From Luteococcus sp038433155 (GTDB taxonomy: Bacteria; Actinomycetota; Actinomycetes; Propionibacteriales; Propionibacteriaceae), in assembly GCF_038433155.1 (NCBI RefSeq), contig NZ_JBCDMW010000021.1:1-64000 (forward strand): a stretch of DNA of 64,000 nt. The letters are read 5' to 3'. A program made the position numbers and the translations under genes. Shown one piece after another: positions 1 to 8,366 of the stretch. The notes beneath the pieces are model-generated. The model saw only the letters and a program-made list of their open reading frames with translations, was not told the DNA's origin and made no database searches. The stretch's first letter is position 1; every line of letters starts with the position of its first letter.

Positions 1-20
1 GTCTGTTTGCTTTTTGGGGA

Positions 21-46
21 GGGTGGTGGGTCACCCCCCCTTTTTT
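21..46 (+). terminator. possible intrinsic terminator at left edge
   Basis: Bases 21-28 can pair with 32-39 (one mismatch, three-base loop), and six T follow at 41-46. This would end a plus-strand transcript entering from left of the window, convergent with the gene at 80. The long C and T runs around it are also places where an assembly or base call may be wrong. Confidence 0.3.
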
Positions 47-79
47 CCCCCCCCCGCTTCCATCGGGGGTGGGTCAGGC

Positions 80-1915
80 TCACGCCTTGGTCTTGGGGGC
101 GGGCCGCTCGTCGACCACCACGATCCGGGTGGTCTTGGTGAAGCTGCGGCCGTACTCGTCCGTGGCGGTCACCCTGGCGGTGTGGGTGCCATTGGACAGC
201 TTGGCATCCAGCGGGAGGCGCCAGATGTTGGAGCCGGACTGGGGCACATTGCCGCTGGTCATGAGGCTTCGGGTGGCCGCGTACGGGTCGGAGAACTCCC
301 AGCCCTGGTTGAGGGCCTCACCCTTGTTCGGCTGGGTGTGCTTGGCCATCCGGGCCTTGCCGCCGTCGATCGAGACCTCCACCCGGGCCTTCTCGGAGCC
401 GGCGTAGAAGTGGCTGGTCAGATAGCTCTGACCACCGGCCAGCTCGGCCCGGGTCACCATCATCTCCTCGCCCAGATACGGCATCTGGCCCTGCTTCTTG
501 GCCTTCTGCCACGCCTGCGCCTTGGCCGCCCAGTCCCGCCAGTGCGGGGTGTTGAGCCCCAGGGCCAGCTGCTCCTGGTTGCTTTCGCCGCGCACGGTGT
601 AGCGCTCCATCAGCTTGTTGCCCTTGAGGTTCAGCGTCATCACACCGGGGCGGGAGCCATCCGGGGCGAAGGCGTAGGGCAGGCCGTTCTCATCCAGCCC
701 GCCGCCGTACCAGCCGCCGGAGACGGCCCCGGCGATCAGCTGGGTCACCGGCAGCACCGGGACACCATCCTTGGCCCACTCGGGCCGGGTGCCACCGGCG
801 TTGAGGTGCTCCAGGGTGTGGGTGTGGCCGCCGACGGTCACCACGTCGCGCCCGGCCAACACCTTGTACAGTTCCGCGGCATTGTCCACGACAACGAAGC
901 GGTGGTCCACGATCGGGGCGTGGGTGGCCACGACGATCTTCTTGTTGGCCGGCACATTGGCCAGGTCCGCCTTCAGCCAGTCCAGCTGCTCCTGGCTGAT
1001 CTTCTCCAGGTACTTCGCCTTGCTGCCGGACTTGTTGGGGTACTCGATGCTGTCCAGCACCACGAAGTGGGCCTGGCCGACGTCGTAGGAGAAGTAGGAC
1101 GGGCCGAAGTTCTCCCGGAAGGTGTCATTGGCGTGCTCGTCGCTGGTGGCGTCGTAGTCCATGTCATGGTTGCCCATGGCCGCGCGGATCGGGCCGTTGA
1201 CCTGGGAGTAGATGTCCTTGAGCTTCGGGTAGAGGCTCAGGTCGTCGCCCACATTGTCACCCAGCATCAGGATGCCGCAGCCGGCGTAGTCCTCGCGCTC
1301 GGTCAGGTCCTTGACCGCACCGTTGCGGGCGTAGCCCACCTGGGTGTCGTCGTAGACCTGGGTGTCCGAGGCGATCGGGCAGCTCTGGTTGGTCTTCTTG
1401 GTGGCCTTGGAGGCGGCCAGCGGGAAGTTGACCGCCTTGGGCAGGTCACCCGTCGGCTGCAGACCGCCGTACTTCAGGTGGGTGGAGCCCTGCGGCAGGT
1501 GGGTGTAGTGGAACTGGGCAATCATGTTCTCGTCCACGGGCACCTGCCAGCCGGCCGGCTGGGTGACGAAGACGGTCATGTTCTCGAAGGCGGGCAGGCG
1601 GTAGCGGCCCTTGGCGTCGGTGGTGACCACCTGGCGGCCGTTGGAGACGGTCACGCCGGCGATGCCCTTCTCATTGCGGTCCTGGACGGAGTCCTTGTCC
1701 CGGTCGTCGAAGACGGTGCCGCGCAGCACCTTGGGGTTGGCGGCCTTGCCGCGGACAACCTGGACGTGGCCGCGGTAGGCGTCGGTGGTGGTGGCGGAGC
1801 GGGGGCCCTTGGGGGCGGCGTCGGCGGGCGTGATGGCCAGGCCGGAGAGGCTCAGGGTGGTCACCAGGCCGAGGCTGGCGGCCAGCCCGCGGCGCACGGA
1901 GGGGTTCTGCAACAT
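80..1915 (-). CDS. secreted calcineurin-like metallophosphoesterase
   Basis: A 611-residue exported phosphoesterase. Residues 1-34 form a signal peptide (VRR, a hydrophobic core, then ADA-A). Residues 64-125 resemble the SdrD-B/Cna-like N-terminal domain found in this phosphoesterase group (VFDDRDKDSVQD, GRYRLPAF). The metallophosphoesterase core shows SDTQ (183-186), GDN..DD (219-225), GNHD (248-251), THAP (331-334) and GGHTHTLEH (362-370), the usual two-metal ligand set. A beta-rich C-terminal domain follows. AGGAGA lies eight bases before the ATG. It is a single gene facing left, with a PHO-box-like repeat upstream. The substrate (phosphodiester or phosphomonoester) cannot be read from sequence. 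The family call is firm. Confidence 0.9.
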   Translation of the reverse strand: MLQNPSVRRGLAASLGLVTTLSLSGLAITPADAAPKGPRSATTTDAYRGHVQVVRGKAANPKVLRGTVFDDRDKDSVQDRNEKGIAGVTVSNGRQVVTTDAKGRYRLPAFENMTVFVTQPAGWQVPVDENMIAQFHYTHLPQGSTHLKYGGLQPTGDLPKAVNFPLAASKATKKTNQSCPIASDTQVYDDTQVGYARNGAVKDLTEREDYAGCGILMLGDNVGDDLSLYPKLKDIYSQVNGPIRAAMGNHDMDYDATSDEHANDTFRENFGPSYFSYDVGQAHFVVLDSIEYPNKSGSKAKYLEKISQEQLDWLKADLANVPANKKIVVATHAPIVDHRFVVVDNAAELYKVLAGRDVVTVGGHTHTLEHLNAGGTRPEWAKDGVPVLPVTQLIAGAVSGGWYGGGLDENGLPYAFAPDGSRPGVMTLNLKGNKLMERYTVRGESNQEQLALGLNTPHWRDWAAKAQAWQKAKKQGQMPYLGEEMMVTRAELAGGQSYLTSHFYAGSEKARVEVSIDGGKARMAKHTQPNKGEALNQGWEFSDPYAATRSLMTSGNVPQSGSNIWRLPLDAKLSNGTHTARVTATDEYGRSFTKTTRIVVVDERPAPKTKA

Positions 1916-2029
1916 GTCCGGAATCTCCTTGTGGGGTTGGGTTTCCTGGCCATGAAGCTAGTGACGTCAGATGGCCTGACCATGACCTTGCGGTGACATC
2001 CTCGCCAACCCAAATCCCTTGTGTGCAAG

Positions 2030-2051
2030 GAAAGTTGAACCCTGTGTGAAC
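2030..2051 (-). promoter_or_regulatory. PHO-box-like direct repeat upstream of phosphoesterase
   Basis: Read on the minus strand, GTTCACACAGG (2051-2041) is followed at once by GTTCAACTTTC (2040-2030). Two 11-base units starting GTTCA match the form of the actinobacterial PhoP direct-repeat box. The repeat lies about 115 bases upstream of the phosphoesterase start, and a TTGCAC that could serve as -35 follows it. Phosphate control is an inference. Confidence 0.4.
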
Positions 2052-2108
2052 GTGCCGGCCCATCCCTTGACCAACCTGAAACGGACCTGAAAGGCTCCGC
2101 CCGGCCGG

Positions 2109-3533
2109 TCAGCGAGGGGCGTCGGGGCGGTCCAGCACCGTGGTCTGCTCGTCATCGGAGCTGTCCTGGGTCCCCAGGTCCAGCACATCGGTCCGCTCGG
2201 TGGCGTCCGAGAGCTTGGTGGTCGACGCCTCATGGAAGACCTGGGTGTGGTCCACCTGCTCCACCGTGGTGGGCTCGTCGTGGTCCGGCTGGGGCTGGGC
2301 GCTGAGGTTCTTGCGCCAGGCCGCATTCTGGTCATCTCGGGGGTCCGAGGTGCCCAGCGGATCATCGTCGGGGTAGTCCAGCGGGGCCTCACCGGCCAGC
2401 TGGCGCAGGTTGGACAGCTGGGCCACGATCGATCCCTTGCGGGTGAGCAGGGCCGCCACCTCGCGCTCCAGCTGCTCCTTGCGCCAGGCGTACTGCTCCT
2501 CCAGCCGGTCCTTCATCATGGCGGCCTGCCGATGGGCGGCCGCGATGGTGCCCTCCGCCTCCCGGGCGGCCTCGGTCTTGGTGCGCTCCGCCTCGGCCAG
2601 GGCCTGGTTGCGCAGCTCGACGGCCTTGGCGGTCTCCTCGTCCAACAGGGCCGAGGACTCCTCGTGGTGCCGGGTGGCCTCGCTCAGCAGGGCAGCGGTG
2701 CGCTCGGTGACGTCGGTGTGCCGGGCCTGGGCATCGCTCACCAGCTGCTCGGCCTGGTCACTGGCCTGCTGGCGCGTCTGGGCGGCCTGGCGCTCCGCCT
2801 CGGCCACCAGCTGGGCCGCCTGGGCCTTGGCTTGGGCGACGATCTCGGCCGCGGTGCTGGTGGCCTCGGCCAGGGTCTGCTCGGCCCGGGAACCGGCCTC
2901 GGCCGCGGTCTGGTCCGCCGCCCGACGAGCCTCGGCGGACAGCCGGGTGGCCTCCACCTCGGCGGCGTGGGTGGTGCCCGCCCCCTTCTGCGTGGCCTCG
3001 GTCAGGATGGCGGTGGCCTGGCGCTGCGCGGCGGACACCAGGGAGGCGGCCTCGGTGCGGGCCTTGCCGATGGTCTCAGTGGCATCCCGCTCGTGCTGCT
3101 CGCGCAACTGGCGCAGATTGGCCAGCCCGGCCACCCGGATGTCGTCGGCCTCGGCCTGGGCATTGGCACGCAGGTCCGCGGCCACGCGCCGGCCCTCCTC
3201 CTTGATCCGCTCGGCCTCCAGTTCCGAGCGGTGCACCAGGTCCTTGCCCTGGGCCTCGGCGGCCCGCAGGATGCCGGTGGCGTGGCTGCCCAACTTGCTG
3301 AAGTCGGTGCCGGTGGCGCGCTGGGAGGAGGCCAGTTCCCGCCGCAGGTGCCGGGTGAGCTGCTTCAGGGAGGAGAGCTGGAGTTCGATCTCCCGGACAT
3401 AGTTGTCCACCGAGGCGCGGTCATAACCCATCATCGCCTTGGGGAAGGAGCCAGCCACCGAGGCCGAGTCGTCAAACAGGTTGAGACCGGTCTCCTCGCT
3501 GTTGACGTCGTCTTCCGGGTTGTACTCGCTCAC
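2109..3533 (-). CDS. DivIVA/Wag31-type coiled-coil protein
   Basis: A 474-residue, alanine-, glutamate- and glutamine-rich protein. Near the N-terminus MGYDRASVDNYVREIELQL resembles the DivIVA lipid-binding coiled-coil entry motif. About 300 residues of heptad-like coiled coil follow, with repeated AEA.RQAAQ units, and then an acidic, threonine-rich tail (residues about 380-474). Actinobacterial proteins of this type act in polar growth, septum placement or cytoskeletal scaffolding. The GTG at 3533 was chosen because GGAGAGGATC lies just upstream, and it gives MSEYNPEDD. An upstream in-frame start at 3566 would add a poorly conserved proline/glycine stretch. It stands alone, divided from the epimerase gene by a strong hairpin. 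Confidence 0.75.
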   Translation of the reverse strand: MSEYNPEDDVNSEETGLNLFDDSASVAGSFPKAMMGYDRASVDNYVREIELQLSSLKQLTRHLRRELASSQRATGTDFSKLGSHATGILRAAEAQGKDLVHRSELEAERIKEEGRRVAADLRANAQAEADDIRVAGLANLRQLREQHERDATETIGKARTEAASLVSAAQRQATAILTEATQKGAGTTHAAEVEATRLSAEARRAADQTAAEAGSRAEQTLAEATSTAAEIVAQAKAQAAQLVAEAERQAAQTRQQASDQAEQLVSDAQARHTDVTERTAALLSEATRHHEESSALLDEETAKAVELRNQALAEAERTKTEAAREAEGTIAAAHRQAAMMKDRLEEQYAWRKEQLEREVAALLTRKGSIVAQLSNLRQLAGEAPLDYPDDDPLGTSDPRDDQNAAWRKNLSAQPQPDHDEPTTVEQVDHTQVFHEASTTKLSDATERTDVLDLGTQDSSDDEQTTVLDRPDAPR

Positions 3534-3596
3534 GGCAGATCCTCTCCCCGGGGCCGGGCGCCCCACCCGCCAAGGTTATCGAATGCCCTCACAAAG

Positions 3597-3638
3597 CCGG
3601 CAGCGGCGCCGTTTCCGTGGAAACGACGCCGCCGTCGG
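3597..3638 (-). terminator. terminator downstream of the epimerase gene
   Basis: Bases 3597-3616 pair with 3619-3638 over 20 positions with only two mismatches and one G-U. On the minus strand the stem is followed by CTTTGTG, a short T-rich stretch. It lies between the epimerase stop and the start of the coiled-coil gene, so it should end the epimerase transcript. Confidence 0.6.
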
Positions 3639-3652
3639 ATTGGTGCTGGGGC

Positions 3653-4102
3653 TCAGTGCTCGGCGTTGGCCGGGGGCTGGGTCAGCTCCAGCAGGACGCC
3701 GCCGGCATCCTTCGGGTGCACGAAGTTGATCCGGGCGCCGCCGGTGCCGGTCTTGGGCTCGGGGTAGAGCAGGCGCAGGCCACGCTCGCGCAGGGTGGCG
3801 CAGACGGCGTCGATGTCGGCGACGCGGTAGCACAGCTGCTGCATGCCGGGGCCGCCATTGCGGGTCAGCCACTTGGCGATGGTGGAGTCGTCGTTCAGCG
3901 GCGCCAGCAGCTGGATCTGGGCGCTCTCGGGCTCCTGGGTCCCGGTGCCGAGCATCGCCTCGGCGACGCCCTGCTCCTCGTTGACCTCCTGGTGCAGCAC
4001 CCGGAAGCCGAACTTCTCGGTGTGGAACTTGATGGCCTCGTCGATGTCCGCGACGGCCAGGCCGACGTGGTCGATGCAGATGAAAAGATCGCTGTTGTCC
4101 AT
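3653..4102 (-). CDS. mce: methylmalonyl-CoA epimerase
   Basis: Interconverts (2R)- and (2S)-methylmalonyl-CoA, linking propionyl-CoA and succinyl-CoA metabolism. The 149-residue protein has the paired beta-alpha-beta-beta-beta glyoxalase/VOC fold. CIDHVG near the N-terminus supplies a metal-binding His and LLELTQ near the C-terminus a Glu; LLAPLNDDSTIAKWL and GTGGARINFVHPK are family hallmarks. The opening DLFICIDHV and the overall length match the Propionibacterium shermanii enzyme as I know it, which favours the ATG at 4102 with GGAAG ten bases upstream. An ATG at 4111 would add three residues. The gene appears monocistronic; the mutase genes are not in the window. Confidence 0.92.
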   Translation of the reverse strand: MDNSDLFICIDHVGLAVADIDEAIKFHTEKFGFRVLHQEVNEEQGVAEAMLGTGTQEPESAQIQLLAPLNDDSTIAKWLTRNGGPGMQQLCYRVADIDAVCATLRERGLRLLYPEPKTGTGGARINFVHPKDAGGVLLELTQPPANAEH

Positions 4103-4336
4103 GGCTCCCATGCTTCCACAAGCGGGTGCGGCAGGGAACGGCGGGGCGGGGCCAATCCGGTTCCGGGCAGCCGGCCGTCGGCATCAAGTGATCCTGCAGA
4201 CTTCCGCGTGGTCGATGCGCCAGATGGGCCGTGGTGCGGCATAGTTGACTCGACTGGATGCTGGCCGTGCCCGCGTCCGGGCCGCGACAACTTCCCCAAA
4301 GGACCCGCGGGTTCACCAGCAACTAGGAGACACGCC

Positions 4337-4486
4337 ATGCCCGAGTGGGCCAAGAAGATCCTGTGGACGCTCGTCATCGCCTTCATCATCTACTACATCG
4401 CCACCCAGCCGGAGGAGTTCGCGGCCGGTGTGAAGTCGGTGGTCGAGGCCATCGGACGGCTGTTCAGCGCCCTGGCCGGCAACTGA
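4337..4486 (+). CDS. small single-span membrane protein
   Basis: A 49-residue protein: MPEWAKK, one hydrophobic helix (ILWTLVIAFIIYYIA), then an amphipathic tail (VKSVVEAIGRLFSAL). AGGAGA ends six bases before the ATG. It begins an apparent operon with the PH-domain protein (24-base gap) and the channel protein (overlap). I do not recognise a named family. Its position suggests it works at the membrane with those two partners. Confidence 0.7.
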   Translation: MPEWAKKILWTLVIAFIIYYIATQPEEFAAGVKSVVEAIGRLFSALAGN

Positions 4487-4510
4487 GCGTGCGCAGCTGG
4501 CGGTGACGCG

Positions 4511-5086
4511 GTGAGCTTCTTCTCGCGTTTCCTGGCGCCCGAGGTCGACCGCCACCTGCTGGTTGACCAGGGCGAATTCATCATCGACGAGGTGGCGAAA
4601 CACTGGGTCACGGTGGTGCTGCCTGCCCTGGGCATCATCGGCTGCGCCGTGATCTTCTGGATCATGCCCTGGCTCGGCACCTTCTGGTGGGTGGCCCTGG
4701 TGCTGGGGCTGGTCCTGTTCGGCTACTGCATGTTGTTGATCCACATGCAGTTCATGGACCGCTTCGTGATCACCAACATGCGGGTCTTCCGGGTGCACGG
4801 TGTGCTGGACCAGCACCTGGCCACCATGCCGATGACCCGCATTCTGGACATCTCGGTCTCCCAACCGCTGTTGGGCCGGCTGCTCGGCTTCGGCCACTTC
4901 GTCTTCGAGTCCGCCGCGCAGGACCAGGGCCTGCGCGACATCACCTTCGTCGCGCGTCCCGAACAGCGGGACCTGACCATCCAGCGAGTGATCACCCGCG
5001 CCGGTCTTCGGGCCCAGCTGAAGGCCGCCGAGTTCGACGACGAGCTGGACTTCGAGGACGACTACGACGACGAGTACGACGACTGA
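4511..5086 (+). CDS. bacterial PH-domain (bPH2/DUF304) membrane protein
   Basis: A 191-residue protein with two close transmembrane helices (about residues 32-75), then a bacterial PH-like domain. DRFVITNMRVFRVHGVLD and MPMTRILDISVSQPLLGRLLGFGHFVFESAAQDQ are typical of the DUF304/bPH2 family. The last 20 residues are almost all acidic (EFDDELDFEDDYDDEYDD). It starts at GTG 4511, and its TGA overlaps the ATG of the channel gene (TGATG), so translation of the two is coupled. The molecular role of these proteins is poorly known. Confidence 0.8.
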   Translation: MSFFSRFLAPEVDRHLLVDQGEFIIDEVAKHWVTVVLPALGIIGCAVIFWIMPWLGTFWWVALVLGLVLFGYCMLLIHMQFMDRFVITNMRVFRVHGVLDQHLATMPMTRILDISVSQPLLGRLLGFGHFVFESAAQDQGLRDITFVARPEQRDLTIQRVITRAGLRAQLKAAEFDDELDFEDDYDDEYDD

Positions 5087-6672
5087 TGGCCACCCTGGTG
5101 GTGGGCGCCAGTTCCACCAGCATCCGGTTGGCCGACGAGCTGTGCGCCGGCGGGGAACACGCGCGCGCGCTGGTGCTGCCCGGCCAACCCGAATGGATGG
5201 TCGAGGAGCTGCGCCAGGCCGGCGCTGCCGTGATCGTCGTCGACCAGATCCGGGAACACGCCCTGGCCGAGGCCGGGATCGACCAGATGCAGGCCGTGGT
5301 GGTGCTGGGCCTGGACGAGATGACCACCGTGCGGGTGGCACTGATGGTGGAGGAGCTCAACCCCGAGGCCCGGATTGTGCTGGAGCTGGACAATCCGGCC
5401 TTCGGCCGACGCCTGGAGCCCCTGCTGGGTTCCTGCACCGTGCTGTCCGCCGCGGCCCTGGCCGCCCCCTCCTTCGTCGCGGCGGCCTTCCCCGGGGGCC
5501 TGGCCCAGCCGGTGATGATCGGTGGACGTCAGCTCTCGGCCGGCCGCGTCAGCCGGGTGGGTGGCGAGCTGGTGGCGACCCTGGGGGAGGTGCGCAGCGA
5601 CGAGGACGACACGGTGCTGCAGGGCGAGGGGAATGTGGTGCTGGGCACCCGGGTGATCTCCACCGGGCCGCGCGCCCGACAACGGGGCTGGTGGGGCGCC
5701 CTGGTGGCGCTCTTCGACCGGCGGCTGCGCTGGGTGGTGGCCACCCTGGTGGCCCTGGTGATTGCCTCGACGGTCTTCTTCCACGAGGTGGCCCGCCTCG
5801 ACTGGCTCACGTCGCTCTACGTCGCCCTGACTGCCTCCACCCTGACCGGGATGGGAGAGGACTTCTCCCAGCTGCCGATCGGCACCCGGCTGGTGGGGAT
5901 CGTGATCCAGCTGGCCGGGGTGTTGATCACCTCCGGCATCACCGCCGTGATCACCGACGTGCTGATCAGCTCGCGGCTCTCGGCCCTGACCAGCGGGCTG
6001 CGCGGCCGGCCCCGCAGGCACTACGTGGTGGTTGGTCTGGGCCGGGTGGGCCTGCGGGTGGCCCGTGGCCTGAAGGAGCGGGGCCTCAGTGTGGTGGCGA
6101 TCGAGCAGAGCGAGGACGCCGTCGGGGTGCCGGCTGCGCGGGCCGCGCGGATCCCGGTGCTGATCGGGGACTCGGTGGACGACGACACGCTGCGCCGGGC
6201 GGGCGTCGAGCACGCCGACTGCCTGGTGACGGTCACCGACTCCGATGCCGCCAACCTGCAGATCGCGCTCAGCGCGCATGCGTTGAACCCGCAGGTGCGG
6301 GTGGTCACCCGGATGTTCGACGATGACCTGGCGGGGCGGGTGGAGCGCCAGCTGGGCACTGGACCGACGCGTTCGGTCTCCCGGCTGGCGGCCCCGGCCT
6401 TCGCGGCCGCGGCGCTGGGACGGCACAACGAGACCGTCGTTCCGGTGGGACGTCGGGTGGTGATCCTGGGCGAGATCGACGTCCAGCGGCCCACCACAGT
6501 GGGGGCCGTGACCAGCCCGGGCAACTGCCGGGTGCTGGCCGTACGCCCCAAGGGGAGCCCGCTGTGGACCTGGAAGCTGCACCCCGGTGATCGGCTGGAG
6601 CCGGGGGACCTGGTGGCGGTGGCCGCCAGCCGCGCCGGGATGGGCGCGGCTGGCAAGGCCCTCACCGTCTGA
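5086..6672 (+). CDS. RCK/TrkA-N domain ion channel-like protein
   Basis: A 528-residue protein with three parts. Residues 1-200 hold a first Rossmann-like TrkA-N/RCK region (MATLVVGASSTSIRLADEL). Residues 212-300 hold two transmembrane helices around a pore loop. From about residue 310 there is a canonical RCK domain (YVVVGLGRVGLRVARGL, then IPVLIGDSVDDDTLRRAGVEHAD). This resembles ligand-gated K+ channels of the TM-RCK type or CASTOR/POLLUX-like channels. The filter position reads TLTGMGED rather than the usual TVGYGD, so ion selectivity is uncertain. The start is set by the TGATG overlap with the PH-domain gene; a longer upstream frame is only the shadow of that gene. Confidence 0.8.
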   Translation: MATLVVGASSTSIRLADELCAGGEHARALVLPGQPEWMVEELRQAGAAVIVVDQIREHALAEAGIDQMQAVVVLGLDEMTTVRVALMVEELNPEARIVLELDNPAFGRRLEPLLGSCTVLSAAALAAPSFVAAAFPGGLAQPVMIGGRQLSAGRVSRVGGELVATLGEVRSDEDDTVLQGEGNVVLGTRVISTGPRARQRGWWGALVALFDRRLRWVVATLVALVIASTVFFHEVARLDWLTSLYVALTASTLTGMGEDFSQLPIGTRLVGIVIQLAGVLITSGITAVITDVLISSRLSALTSGLRGRPRRHYVVVGLGRVGLRVARGLKERGLSVVAIEQSEDAVGVPAARAARIPVLIGDSVDDDTLRRAGVEHADCLVTVTDSDAANLQIALSAHALNPQVRVVTRMFDDDLAGRVERQLGTGPTRSVSRLAAPAFAAAALGRHNETVVPVGRRVVILGEIDVQRPTTVGAVTSPGNCRVLAVRPKGSPLWTWKLHPGDRLEPGDLVAVAASRAGMGAAGKALTV

Positions 6673-6684
6673 GGATCGCGCGGC

Positions 6685-8319
6685 TCAGGCGTTGAGCGCC
6701 GCGTTGACCACATCCTTGGCCTCGGCCTGGATGGCGGCCAGGTGCTCGGCCGACTTCAGGCTCTCCGCGTAGATCTTGTACTTGTCCTCGGTGCCAGACG
6801 GGCGGGCGGCGAACCAACCATTCTCGGTGGTGACCTTCACGCCGCCGATGGCCGCCCCATTGCCGGGCGCCTCGGTCAGGATGGCGGTGATGGGTTCGCC
6901 GGCCAGCTCGGTGGCGGTGATGTCGGCGGGGGACAGCGCCTTCAGCCGGGCCTTCTGCTCCCGGTCCGCATCCGCGTCGATCCGCGCGTAGTAGGACTTG
7001 CCGTACTTGGCCTCCAGCTCCGCGTAGTGCTGGCTGGGGCTCTTGCCGGTGACGGCCAGGATCTCCGAGGCCAGCAGGTCCAGGATGATGCCGTCCTTGT
7101 CGGTGGTCCAGGTCTGGCCGTCCAGGGTGAGGAAGCTGGCGCCGGCCGACTCCTCGCCGCCGAAGCCCATGTCACCGCTGATCAGGCCGGGCACGAACCA
7201 CTTGAAGCCGACGGGAACTTCCACCAGCTCGCGGCCGATCTCGGCGGCCACCTTGTCGATCATCGAGCTGGAGACCAGGGTCTTGCCCACCCGGGCCTGC
7301 TCGCCCCAGCCGGGGCGGTGGGTGAACAGGTACCAGATGGCCACGGCCAGGTAGTGGTTCGGGTTCATCAGACCGGCGTCCGGGGTGACGATGCCGTGCC
7401 GGTCGGAGTCCGCGTCGTTGCCGGTGGAGATGTCGAACTTGTCCCGCTGGGCAATCAGGCTGGCCATCGCGTTGGGGGAGGAGCAGTCCATCCGGATCTT
7501 GCCGTCGGTGTCCAGGGTCATGAACCGCCAGGTGGGGTCCACCTGCGGGTTCACGACGGTCAGGTCCAGGCCGGACTTCTCGGACAGGTACTGCCAGTAC
7601 TGCACGGCCGCGCCACCCATCGGGTCGGCGCCGATCCGCACGCCGGCCTTCTTGATCGCCTCCAGGTCGATCACATTGACCAGGTCCTCGCAGTAGGCGG
7701 TGCGGTAGTCGAACCGGGTCACCTGGGCTGCGGCCTGGTCATAGGCGACGCGCTGGATGCCCGACGGATCCCGCATCAGCTCATTGGCCCGGTCGGCGAT
7801 CCAGCTGGTGGCGTCGGTGTCGGCCGGGCCGCCATTCGGCGGGTTGTACTTGAAGCCGCCGTCGCGGGGCGGGTTGTGGCTGGGGGTGACGACGATGCCG
7901 TCAGCCTGCGGCTGGCCCTCGTGGTCGCGGTTGTACGCGATGATCGCGCGGCTCACGGCCGGCGTGGGGGTGTACTCGTCCTCCTTCTCGGCCATCACGG
8001 CAACACCATTGGCGACGAGCACCTCGGTGGCGGTCTTCCAGGCGGGCAGGCTCAGGGCGTGGGTGTCCTTGCCGATGAACAGCGGGCCGGTGGTGCCCTG
8101 CTGGGCCCGGTACTCGACGATGGCCTGGGTGGTGGCCGCGATGTGCAGCTCGTTGAACTTGCCGTCCAGGCTGGAACCGCGGTGGCCGGAGGTGCCGAAG
8201 ACCACCTGCTGGTCGACGTTGTCCACGTCAGGAGTGATGTCGTAGTAGGCCGACAGAACCTCGTCGACATTGATCAGGTCTTGTTCCTGGGCAACCTGCC
8301 CAGCGCGTTCGTGTGCCAT
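6685..8319 (-). CDS. pgm: phosphoglucomutase (alpha-D-glucose phosphate-specific)
   Basis: Interconverts glucose 1-phosphate and glucose 6-phosphate in the cytoplasm. At 544 residues it is close to E. coli Pgm. MAHERAGQVAQEQDLINV aligns with the E. coli N-terminus, so the ATG at 8319 is preferred over one three codons upstream. The active-site Ser is in TPSHNP (about 147), the metal loop is GNDADSDRHG, the sugar-binding loop is GEESAGASF, and the phosphate site is RPSGTEDKYKIY. It converges on the channel gene with a 12-base gap, and its start faces the thioredoxin-like gene. It supplies glucose 1-phosphate to the glycogen enzymes encoded further right. Confidence 0.95.
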   Translation of the reverse strand: MAHERAGQVAQEQDLINVDEVLSAYYDITPDVDNVDQQVVFGTSGHRGSSLDGKFNELHIAATTQAIVEYRAQQGTTGPLFIGKDTHALSLPAWKTATEVLVANGVAVMAEKEDEYTPTPAVSRAIIAYNRDHEGQPQADGIVVTPSHNPPRDGGFKYNPPNGGPADTDATSWIADRANELMRDPSGIQRVAYDQAAAQVTRFDYRTAYCEDLVNVIDLEAIKKAGVRIGADPMGGAAVQYWQYLSEKSGLDLTVVNPQVDPTWRFMTLDTDGKIRMDCSSPNAMASLIAQRDKFDISTGNDADSDRHGIVTPDAGLMNPNHYLAVAIWYLFTHRPGWGEQARVGKTLVSSSMIDKVAAEIGRELVEVPVGFKWFVPGLISGDMGFGGEESAGASFLTLDGQTWTTDKDGIILDLLASEILAVTGKSPSQHYAELEAKYGKSYYARIDADADREQKARLKALSPADITATELAGEPITAILTEAPGNGAAIGGVKVTTENGWFAARPSGTEDKYKIYAESLKSAEHLAAIQAEAKDVVNAALNA

Positions 8320-8366
8320 GCCACCCATCTTGCCCGCATTTGAGCGGCTCGGGAAGAATGGGAGGC

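Noticed and set aside
14..1996. Long open plus-strand frame opposite the phosphoesterase
   Set aside because: Gly/Val/His-rich translation typical of the antisense of GC-rich coding DNA; the minus strand has signal peptide and catalytic motifs.
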